From positions 54,075-106,366 of the forward strand of contig NZ_RXYB01000012.1 in the NCBI RefSeq assembly GCF_008086615.1: 52,292 nucleotides of DNA, given 5' to 3'. Below, in pieces: positions 45,890 to 52,292 of the stretch. The stretch comes from Acetobacterium tundrae (GTDB lineage: Bacteria > Bacillota > Clostridia > Eubacteriales > Eubacteriaceae). The notes beneath the pieces were generated by a model. That model did not search any database. It was not told the DNA's origin and worked only from the letters and a program-made list of their open reading frames with translations. Numbering within the stretch: the stretch's first letter is position 1; every line of letters starts with the position of its first letter. The position numbers were made by a program, and so were the translations under genes.

Positions 45890-46219
45890 TTAAGCAAAAG
45901 TGTCTAAAACATTTGTGCTGGGAATATTTTGAGTGGCCGTGGCTTGTTGAGCAGTGGTTTGTTGGTCAGTTGTTTGAGTAACCTGTTTTTCAGTAGCTTG
46001 TTGTTGAATTTGCTGAATCTGAGCCTGTAATTGTTGAATCTGAGATTGAATCAATTGAACTTGGGTTTGTTTCGTTTTAGCATCGCCATCTCCGGAGTTG
46101 ATTGTTGTGATTTGTTCCTGGAGATTTTTAACCTGACTCTCAAGATTTTTAACCGATGCTTGTGTGGAAGTAGTCGTGCTGTTGCTGCTGGCTGTGGATG
46201 AAACAGATGAAATATTCAT
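45890..46219 (-). CDS. FlxA-like coiled-coil protein
   Basis: 109 aa. Ser/Thr-rich start (MNISSVSSTASSNSTTTS), then a heptad-rich coiled coil (LESQVKNLQEQITTI, LIQSQIQQLQAQIQQIQQQ) with many Gln, and a disordered Gln/Thr tail. This matches the FlxA-like family; in E. coli flxA belongs to the flagellar sigma regulon, but its function is unclear. AAAGGAG lies before the ATG. No flagellar promoter motif is visible upstream, and no flagellar genes are near. Confidence 0.85.
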   Translation of the reverse strand: MNISSVSSTASSNSTTTSTQASVKNLESQVKNLQEQITTINSGDGDAKTKQTQVQLIQSQIQQLQAQIQQIQQQATEKQVTQTTDQQTTAQQATATQNIPSTNVLDTFA

Positions 46220-46659
46220 TAGTAGTGACTCCTTTCAAAATAGAATAAATATAATAAATCAATGACTCTTTTCACTGATTTAAAACCATTGAACTAAATG
46301 AAAATCTTCAACATTTGTTTACTTAACTTTATCACAAACTGTTTCATGAAATGTGTCGATTGTGTGAAGGGCATCTGTTGTTTTAATGATATTGTTTTTC
46401 AAGGTTCAGGCCGATTAGCTATGTGCTGTTTATGTGGAAGAATAAAACGGAGACATCGCAAAGTCAGATCAAAAGAAGGCTGTTTTGTTGTTGATCGCGT
46501 TTTGGGCAAGATCATGAAACTGATTGTACATCCTTTGAATTGAGGCATTGGGGGAAACATCCAGCTCATTCATCAGCAATGTTTTAAATAATTTTAGTGT
46601 TTAATAAATGATTCATAATCATTTTCGTAGATATACACTTTAAGAAATAATCGCGATAA
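46220..46659. other. 440-base region without a supported gene
   Basis: It contains one 81-codon plus-strand frame (46298-46543) that is Cys- and Lys-rich, lacks a ribosome site and resembles nothing I know. The rest is AT-rich with no repeat, RNA gene or operator visible. Confidence 0.5.
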
Positions 46660-46707
46660 AAAAAGATTTTGCTTGATAGCTTGGCGCTATTTCGCAAAAT
46701 CTTTTTT
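46660..46707. terminator. Terminator of the Ldh-family gene
   Basis: AAAAAAGATTTTGC pairs with GCAAAATCTTTTTT around a 20-base loop; T runs on either strand. It lies just beyond the minus-strand stop at 46718. Confidence 0.8.
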
Positions 46708-46717
46708 AGAGTGATTA

Positions 46718-47836
46718 TTATTTTTCAAAAGGGAATGAGTATTGGTTCAAACCAAGTTCGGCTTTAATAGCCAGAATATCTTTGATCAAAGCGTCATTGA
46801 TAGGAACGCCGGTATCTTTTCGTTCCAGCCATTTGTCGTATTCTTTTTCGCCGGCGGTGTAAATTCGATCCTGACCCGGCATTTTATCGGAACTGCGAAG
46901 GTCTCTCAAAATGTCACCGGTGGTTTTTTTAAAAGCATCCGGTTCGATGAAATTGTCGATGTTGATGGCAATGAAGAAATGACCCAAATGGTAAGGCTGA
47001 GCATTTCCGTTAGGATCAAAGCCTAAAAGACCTTTAAGGAAGGATCCGCCCTGCAGTGCCGCCGATAAAATTTCGACGACGGTTGCATAGCCGTAGCCCT
47101 TGTATCCGCCAGTGTCTTCGCCGATTCCGCCAAGGGGAGTCAAGGCAGCTTCACCTTTAACCAAATCGATTAAGATCTGTTTGGTATCCGTACGGCTGTT
47201 TCCCTGGCGGTCGATAACCCATCCTTCGGGAAGCTCTTTGTTTTCTCGATCATAAACTTCGATTTTACCGCGTTGGGAAACGGATGTGGCGCAGTCGATG
47301 ACGAATGGGAAAGGTTCATCACTTGGCATCCCAAAGGTAATCGGATTGGTGCCGAGCATATTTTCAACCCCAAATGTTGGGGCGATGGATGGTCGGGCGT
47401 TGGTTCCGGTTATCCCGATCATATTGTTTTCAATGGCCATTAAAGGATAATAGCCGGCAAATCCGTAATGTGTTGAATTTCTGACGACCGTCATACCCAT
47501 GCCGTAGACTTTGGCTTTATCGATGGCCATCTGCATGGCTCGCTTGGCGATGACATGGCCCATGCCGTCGTGCCCGTCAATAACAGCCGTGGTGAAGGTC
47601 TCTTTGACGATTTCAAATTCTGTCACTGGGTGCTGAATGCCTTTTTTGATACGGTCATAGTAAATGGGCTTTAATCGCCCAATTCCGTGGGAATCAATGC
47701 CTCGTTTATCGGCATTGATTAGGATGTCGGCACAGACTTTTGCATCTTCTTCAGGAACACCAACGCCTTTAAGGGCATCTGCCATGAAAGCTTCCATGGT
47801 GTCAAAGGGAACAGTGTAGGGGGCTTCGTTTTTCAT
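46718..47836 (-). CDS. Ldh/MDH-family (type 2) oxidoreductase
   Basis: 372 aa. Malate/L-lactate/sulfolactate/ureidoglycolate dehydrogenase superfamily, not related to classic LDH. Marker blocks: DKRGIDSHGIGRLKP with active-site His, NSTHYGFAGYYPLMA, GTNARPSIAPTFG, MLGTNPITFGMPSD, and GYKGYGYATVVEILSAAL. These NAD(P)-dependent enzymes reduce 2-oxoacids or, in some members (DpkA type), cyclic imino acids to L-proline or pipecolate. It is 39 bases downstream of the racemase and probably co-transcribed, hinting at amino-acid or 2-hydroxyacid metabolism. Exact substrate unknown. GAGGAG ribosome site. Confidence 0.9.
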   Translation of the reverse strand: MKNEAPYTVPFDTMEAFMADALKGVGVPEEDAKVCADILINADKRGIDSHGIGRLKPIYYDRIKKGIQHPVTEFEIVKETFTTAVIDGHDGMGHVIAKRAMQMAIDKAKVYGMGMTVVRNSTHYGFAGYYPLMAIENNMIGITGTNARPSIAPTFGVENMLGTNPITFGMPSDEPFPFVIDCATSVSQRGKIEVYDRENKELPEGWVIDRQGNSRTDTKQILIDLVKGEAALTPLGGIGEDTGGYKGYGYATVVEILSAALQGGSFLKGLLGFDPNGNAQPYHLGHFFIAINIDNFIEPDAFKKTTGDILRDLRSSDKMPGQDRIYTAGEKEYDKWLERKDTGVPINDALIKDILAIKAELGLNQYSFPFEK

Positions 47837-47875
47837 TAATGATTCTCCTCTTGTAATTAATTTTCTATTTCAAAT

Positions 47876-48994
47876 TTAATGGCTGATCACAATTTTATCA
47901 ACATATGATGAGGTCGCGGCATGAAGCGCTCCAACGTAGTCACATCGAAGACTGATGATATCGCCGACATCATAGGAAGTTTCCGCATCCGTTACATCGA
48001 TGATCAGATGATCGGAGCTGGAACCTTCGATAGTTAAACCCGCTAATAGGGGGAATAGGTGATCAGGATCGGTGTCCTGTCGCCCCAGTCCGCAAACCGC
48101 CCGGCGCCGGATTCCCCGGTCTTTAAAATCTGGAATTTCTCCAAAGGCATTTCTGCCGATTTCTCCGATGGGGTAGGTGGGTTTATCCTGAAGCTCGATG
48201 ATCTCAACATCCAGAACAAACGCATCCTGATGAAGGTAATCATAGCACTTATAATAAGCGGATTCTCGCCCAAAGAGAATAACGTCTCCACAACGGAGAT
48301 TATTAATTTCATTGGGAATGGTTTTACTTTCAATAAGATAATAGGCACTGGAATTTCCGCCGGAAATGATTTCACAGGGGAGTTTGTATTGTTCTTTCAG
48401 TAGCTGTTTTACTTCAAAAAAAGCCTTAAACGTATCTGGCGTAGGAATGGTTGCTCCGACACAGGTGGCGTTGGTGGCAATCCCCCGGAGTTTGATGTGC
48501 TTCATGGACAAAATTTCCTGAAGTGTCTGATCGAGCGTCGTGAAAGATTCAGCGATCAGTTTTTCAATTTCAGGGCTTGTCGGGTGACCGTCTCCGATGA
48601 AAAGGCCTTCCCGGAGGTCGCCAAGATCGAACATGTATAAAATTCCATGGGTTCTTCCTTGAGCTTTTGCAGCGTCATTTAAAAGGCGAATGGTTTTAAT
48701 TTCGCTGTTTAGGGACAGATTGGAATATGCAACAGTTTGATTGATCTCACTGGGCAGGGGAATGCGGATGAGCCATTTTTCACAGGGTAATGTCGCCAGT
48801 TCTTTTAAATTCTTTATCCGTGAATCACCAATGGCGGTGGCACCGCCATCCAAAAAAGCTTGGGCTATTTCCACATTACCGCCAACACATTTGGTAACGG
48901 CAGTAATCGTGACTCCCTGTTTTTTTGCACGGTCGGCAATGGCTTTGGTATTTTCAATAATCTTTTGTTTGTTTATTTTTAAAAGGGGATACAT
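47876..48994 (-). CDS. Alanine-racemase-fold amino-acid racemase, ornithine-racemase-like
   Basis: 372 aa from the ATG (MYPLLKINKQ) behind AAAGGAGCC; the ORF extends to 49063, but that N-terminus has no ribosome site. PLP barrel of the YhfX/ornithine-racemase type: AVTKCVGGNVEI with probable PLP-Lys35, DSRIKNLK, MFDLGDLREGLF, ISGGNSSAYYLIE, LRCGDVILFGRESAY, and a C-terminal beta domain with GRQDTDPDHLFP and SSDHLIIDVTD. These blocks match clostridial ornithine racemase, which makes D-ornithine for reductive or oxidative breakdown. D-ornithine aminomutase genes are not in the window, so the amino acid is uncertain. Confidence 0.82.
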   Translation of the reverse strand: MYPLLKINKQKIIENTKAIADRAKKQGVTITAVTKCVGGNVEIAQAFLDGGATAIGDSRIKNLKELATLPCEKWLIRIPLPSEINQTVAYSNLSLNSEIKTIRLLNDAAKAQGRTHGILYMFDLGDLREGLFIGDGHPTSPEIEKLIAESFTTLDQTLQEILSMKHIKLRGIATNATCVGATIPTPDTFKAFFEVKQLLKEQYKLPCEIISGGNSSAYYLIESKTIPNEINNLRCGDVILFGRESAYYKCYDYLHQDAFVLDVEIIELQDKPTYPIGEIGRNAFGEIPDFKDRGIRRRAVCGLGRQDTDPDHLFPLLAGLTIEGSSSDHLIIDVTDAETSYDVGDIISLRCDYVGALHAATSSYVDKIVISH

Positions 48995-49019
48995 GAAAGG
49001 CTCCTTTGCAGTTTTCTGG

Positions 49020-49032
49020 GGTATAGTATACC
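49020..49032. promoter_or_regulatory. Palindrome at the racemase promoter
   Basis: GGTATAGTATACC is a 13-base palindrome. On the minus strand it contains TATACT, a good -10 box about 30 bases before the racemase start, although a clear -35 is lacking. It may also be an operator. Confidence 0.45.
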
Positions 49033-49101
49033 ATAAATAATAGGCTATTTCATAAAAAAACATTTCATAAAGAATCTATATGATAAATAAGCCACAAATC
49101 A

Positions 49102-49130
49102 TTGACAGTTTTGGCCCCCTTCTTTATAAT
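49102..49130 (+). promoter_or_regulatory. Consensus promoter of leuS
   Basis: TTGACA at 49102-49107, 17-base spacer, TATAAT at 49125-49130. The 100-base leader that follows has no T-box consensus that I can see. Confidence 0.85.
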
Positions 49131-49236
49131 TAGTGATGAAGATCGTTAGGAGACAAAATAAAGTTCGTCCTTATTGGGTACGGATTTTTTTGTTTTGAAT
49201 AAATTTAGTAGTCTAAAGCGAGCAAATGGAGGAAAT

Positions 49237-51648
49237 ATGTCAGCATATGATCATAAAAAGATAGAGGAATATTGGCAAAAGTATTGGGAAGCGAATGATA
49301 CCTTTCGTACCGAAGACAATTCAAAAAAAGAAAAATTTTACGGGTTGGTTGAATTCCCATATCCATCGGGGGTTGGGCTGCATGTCGGTCACGTCCGAGC
49401 CTATACCTCGCTTGAGGTTATTGCCAGAAAACGCCGTTTAGAGGGTTTTAATGTTCTTTTCCCAATTGGCTGGGATGCGTTTGGATTGCCGACGGAAAAC
49501 TATGCAATCAAAACCGGAAGACATCCAAGAGAAGTAACCGATGAAAACATCGCAGTTTTTACCGATCAGTTAAAACGGATTGGTTATTCTTTTGACTGGA
49601 GTAAGGAAATTGATACCACGGATCCTAAATATTATAAATGGACGCAATGGATATTCCTACAATTATTCAAACATGGTTTAGCATTCAGAGATCGCACCTA
49701 TGTTAATTTTTGTAATGGTTGCAAGGTTGTTCTTGCCAATGAAGATTTCAGAGATGGAAAATGTGATCGATGCGGCAGTGAAGTGGTTCAAATGGAAAAA
49801 GATGTGTGGTTTCTTAAAATTAGAAACTATGCAGAAAGACTCCTTGACGGCCTGGACGAGGTTGATTATTTACCGCGAATTCGTTTAGAACAGGAAAACT
49901 GGATTGGAAAATCAGTTGGCGCGGAAGTGGAGTTTGCTATTGCCGGACATGATAAGGTCCTTCGGGTATTCACAACGCGACCGGATACTTTGTTTGGGGC
50001 AACTTTTATGGTCATCGCTCCAGAGCATCCGCTGATTCAGGAACTGGCTGAAGAAATAACCAATATGAATGAACTGGTTGATTATCAGGATAAAGCAAAA
50101 CGGAAAACTGAGTTTGAACGGGTGCAATTAGCCAAAGACAAAACCGGGGTAAGGATTCAGGGCGTTCAGGCGATTAATCCGGTTACGCATACAGAAATCC
50201 CCATTTTTCTTGCGGACTATGTCATGATGGGTTACGGAACCGGTGCCATTATGGCGGTACCGGGACATGACAACCGGGACTGGGAATTTGCAAAGAAATT
50301 TGATTTGCCAATCATCGAGGTTATCAAAGGGGGCGACGTTACTGAAGCGGCCTATACTAATACCGATTCGGGAGAGATGGTGAACTCCGGATTTTTAAAT
50401 TGTTTAGAAGTCAAAGATGCTATTAAAAAAACGATTGAATACCTTGAAAAAGAGAACCTTGGTAAAAAGACCATTAATTATAAAATGAAGGATTGGGCTT
50501 TCAATAGACAACGTTATTGGGGCGAACCGATTCCGATTATTCATTGTCCAAAATGCGGAATGGTGCCGGTGCCTGAAAATGAACTGCCATTGGAATTGCC
50601 AATAGTGGAGAGCTATGAGCCGACAGATAACGGAAAATCACCACTGGCAAATATTCCGGAATGGTATGAAACGACCTGCCCTGTTTGCGGCGGACCGGCG
50701 GAGCGGGAAACCGATACCATGCCTCAATGGGCTGGTTCCAGCTGGTACTTTTTAAGATACTTTGACAATGAAAATGACGAAGCGTTTGCATCCGAAGAAA
50801 AAATGAAATACTGGCTTCCGGTAGACTGGTATAACGGCGGGATGGAGCATGTTACACGACATTTGCTTTATTCGCGTTTCTGGCACCAATTCCTCTACGA
50901 TATTGGTTGTGTTCCGACAAGAGAACCTTATGCCAAAAGAACAGCTCAGGGTTTGATTTTGGGAAATGACGGCGATAAAATGTCTAAATCTAAAGGGAAT
51001 GTGGTAAATCCTAATGAGATTATCGACGCTTTTGGAGCAGACACTCTGAGAACTTACATTTTATTTATCGGTGACTATGAAAAATCGGCGCCATGGTCTG
51101 ATAATGGTGCAAAAGGCTGTCGACGTTTTCTTGATCGCGTCTGGAAACTTCAGGACATGGTTTCAGAAGAAGAAGGCTACGGTAAAGTTTTAGAGACAGC
51201 CATTCATAAAACAATAAAAAAAGTCAATAATGACTATGAGGAAATGAAATACAATACTGCCATTGCCGCTTTAATGACCTTGCTGAATGATTTTAACAAA
51301 GAAGGCATCATTACGAAAGCGGGCTTAAAAACCTTTATATTGCTTCTTTATCCGGTTGCCCCCCATATCACGTCGGAAATATGGCAAAATATGAAAATGG
51401 GCGGAACCTTAGATGAGGCCGCATGGCCGCAGTATGACGAGTCAAAAACAGTGGACAACGTCATCGAAATGGCAGTACAGATTAATGGGAAAGTCAGAGG
51501 CACGATCACTTTGCCGGTAGATGCTGATACGGAAACTGCCAGAGAAATTGCCCTTAACCAGGAAAATATCCTGGCCTATACCCAGGGAAAAAACATTGTT
51601 AAAGAGATTTACGTACCAGGAAAGATTTTTAATATTGTTGTGAAATAG
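49237..51648 (+). CDS. leuS: Leucyl-tRNA synthetase
   Basis: 803 aa from the ATG behind TGGAGGAAAT; the ORF reaches back to 49174, but the extra 21 residues are not family-like. Class I synthetase charging tRNA-Leu. HIGH motif HVGHVRAY, zinc-type cluster CNGCKVVL..CDRCG, editing (CP1) domain with TTRPDTLFGATFMVIAPEHP and GYGTGAIMAVPGHD, a second cysteine set CPKCGM..CPVCG, WAGSSWYFLRY, KMSKS loop DKMSKSKGN, and the anticodon-binding and C-terminal domains. Length is normal for the bacterial enzyme. Its own consensus promoter; rnhA follows 8 bases downstream. Confidence 0.98.
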   Translation: MSAYDHKKIEEYWQKYWEANDTFRTEDNSKKEKFYGLVEFPYPSGVGLHVGHVRAYTSLEVIARKRRLEGFNVLFPIGWDAFGLPTENYAIKTGRHPREVTDENIAVFTDQLKRIGYSFDWSKEIDTTDPKYYKWTQWIFLQLFKHGLAFRDRTYVNFCNGCKVVLANEDFRDGKCDRCGSEVVQMEKDVWFLKIRNYAERLLDGLDEVDYLPRIRLEQENWIGKSVGAEVEFAIAGHDKVLRVFTTRPDTLFGATFMVIAPEHPLIQELAEEITNMNELVDYQDKAKRKTEFERVQLAKDKTGVRIQGVQAINPVTHTEIPIFLADYVMMGYGTGAIMAVPGHDNRDWEFAKKFDLPIIEVIKGGDVTEAAYTNTDSGEMVNSGFLNCLEVKDAIKKTIEYLEKENLGKKTINYKMKDWAFNRQRYWGEPIPIIHCPKCGMVPVPENELPLELPIVESYEPTDNGKSPLANIPEWYETTCPVCGGPAERETDTMPQWAGSSWYFLRYFDNENDEAFASEEKMKYWLPVDWYNGGMEHVTRHLLYSRFWHQFLYDIGCVPTREPYAKRTAQGLILGNDGDKMSKSKGNVVNPNEIIDAFGADTLRTYILFIGDYEKSAPWSDNGAKGCRRFLDRVWKLQDMVSEEEGYGKVLETAIHKTIKKVNNDYEEMKYNTAIAALMTLLNDFNKEGIITKAGLKTFILLLYPVAPHITSEIWQNMKMGGTLDEAAWPQYDESKTVDNVIEMAVQINGKVRGTITLPVDADTETAREIALNQENILAYTQGKNIVKEIYVPGKIFNIVVK

Positions 51649-51656
51649 GAAAAATT

Positions 51657-52121
51657 ATGAAAATCATTCATTTATATACTGATGGCGGTTGCCGCGGTAA
51701 TGGAAAAGAAGGGGAAAACATGGGCGCTATTGGTGGAGTGCTCATGTATCCGGACAAGAATATTAAAAAAGAATTCAAGCGTGCTTATGAAAATACTACC
51801 AATAATAAAATGGAGCTGTTAGCAGTCATCGAAGGGCTTAAGATGTTGAAAGAACCCTGTGAAGTCCATGTTTTCAGTGATTCGGCCTATGTTGTCAATG
51901 CCTATCTGCAAAACTGGATTGGCGGCTGGAAGAATAAAAACTGGACAAGAGGAAAAGCTGGAGAACTGAAAAACAAAGAACTCTGGATGGAACTCGATGA
52001 ACTGGTTAATGCCAACAAGGTTACCTTTCACAAGGTCAAAGGCCATGCAACGAATCCTTACAACAATCAGGCTGATTTGCTTGTGAATCAAGCAATGGAT
52101 GAATATATTCTATCAAAATAA
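51657..52121 (+). CDS. rnhA: Ribonuclease HI
   Basis: 154 aa. RNase H fold with the metal-binding carboxylates: Asp9 in LYTDGGCRGNG, Glu53 in NNKMELLAVIEGL, Asp75 in FSDSAYVVNA, and a late Asp in NNQADLLVN. The basic-protrusion region WIGGWKNKNW is also present. It degrades the RNA of RNA-DNA hybrids. It lies 8 bases after leuS with GGAAAAATT as a weak ribosome site, so it is probably co-transcribed with leuS. Ends before two terminator-like hairpins. Confidence 0.97.
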   Translation: MKIIHLYTDGGCRGNGKEGENMGAIGGVLMYPDKNIKKEFKRAYENTTNNKMELLAVIEGLKMLKEPCEVHVFSDSAYVVNAYLQNWIGGWKNKNWTRGKAGELKNKELWMELDELVNANKVTFHKVKGHATNPYNNQADLLVNQAMDEYILSK

Positions 52122-52138
52122 AGATTACGATCAATAAA

Positions 52139-52206
52139 AAAGCTGATTTCATTAATGAAATCAGCTCAGACTGAAGACAAAGGTCAGGGAAACCTGGCCT
52201 TTTTTA
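52139..52206 (+). terminator. Double hairpin terminator after rnhA
   Basis: First hairpin: AGCTGATTTCATT and AATGAAATCAGCT (52141-52166). Second: AAGGTCAGG and CCTGGCCTT followed by TTTTTT (52180-52205), a typical intrinsic terminator. Confidence 0.85.
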
Positions 52207-52283
52207 GTTTTTTGAAATCAAAAAAGCTTATTCCAAGGTTCATGGTTTATCATAAAATTAGAAAACAAATGGAGGCAAACCTT

Positions 52284-52292
52284 ATGTTAACC
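52284..52292 (+). CDS. Start of a further gene, cut off by the window end
   Basis: An ATG eight bases after TGGAGGCAAACC begins a frame that runs off the end after three codons. The ribosome site is strong, so a real gene is likely; its product cannot be known. Confidence 0.5.

Noticed and set aside
46298-46543. 81-codon Cys-rich plus-strand frame
   Set aside because: No ribosome site, no recognisable motif, and the cysteines are not in a ferredoxin or zinc-ribbon spacing. Kept only as gene-free region.
49131-49236. T-box or attenuator in the leuS leader
   Set aside because: The leader is only about 100 bases, lacks the T-box consensus, and the sequence before the T run at about 49187 forms only a 3-4 base-pair stem.
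1-52292. CRISPR arrays, tRNA or rRNA genes, prophage and attachment sites
   Set aside because: No regularly spaced repeats, no cloverleaf-like tRNA sequence with TTCGAAT-type arm in context, and no integrase or phage genes were found on reading.

Overview
The window looks like a chromosomal segment of a low-GC anaerobic firmicute. My best guess is an acetogen such as Acetobacterium or another Eubacteriaceae member. Supporting signs are oxygen-labile glycyl radical enzymes, many ferredoxin-type [4Fe-4S] proteins, an ornithine-racemase-like enzyme, an Ldh-family dehydrogenase, AGGAGG-type ribosome binding sites, frequent TTG starts and textbook sigma-A promoters. The genus is an inference; no rRNA or tRNA gene is present to confirm it.

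Layout. 1-7.3 kb: the tail of a ferredoxin-like protein, a phospholipase-D-like lipoprotein, a tRNA-dihydrouridine synthase, a membrane protein, a carboxylesterase with its own TetR repressor and tandem operators, a glycerophosphodiester phosphodiesterase and a DUF3786 protein. 7.6-16.6 kb: the main metabolic cluster, with a PucR-type regulator, then an operon of glycyl radical enzyme 1, iron alcohol dehydrogenase, glycyl radical enzyme 2 and one activating enzyme. 16.7-25.7 kb: two diguanylate cyclases, an HxlR regulator divergent from a ferredoxin-nitroreductase, a small protein with unusual flanking RNA elements, a TetR regulator with an Fe-S aldo/keto reductase and a nitroreductase, an exonuclease and Maf. 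25.8-27.5 kb: a decayed zone with a broken alpha/beta hydrolase, an IS3-family transposase remnant and the C-terminal piece of an acetolactate synthase. 27.7-36.4 kb: a large chemoreceptor, then a TetR-controlled export cassette (MFS, FtsX-type permease, ABC ATPase). 36.4-46.2 kb: a FAD oxidoreductase with a [2Fe-2S] domain, a proline-iminopeptidase-like hydrolase whose 5' end is duplicated about 5 kb downstream, a DUF3089 lipoprotein, a nuclease-helicase fusion, an ene-reductase and a FlxA-like protein. 46.7-52.3 kb: an Ldh-family oxidoreductase with an amino-acid racemase, then leuS and rnhA.

The most promising candidate for an undescribed system is the twin glycyl radical cluster at 7.6-16.6 kb. 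Two related but distinct eliminase-type radical enzymes share one activase and bracket an alcohol dehydrogenase, with no microcompartment genes. Enzyme 2 has the standard GCVEP active-site loop; enzyme 1 carries a non-standard GCQE loop. A plausible reading is that one or both enzymes make an aldehyde that the dehydrogenase reduces, but the substrate cannot be read from the sequence.

Regulatory sites are unusually legible. Four regulators have nearby palindromes that overlap or abut consensus promoters: the TetR proteins at 4971, 21381 and 31234, and the HxlR protein at 18037.
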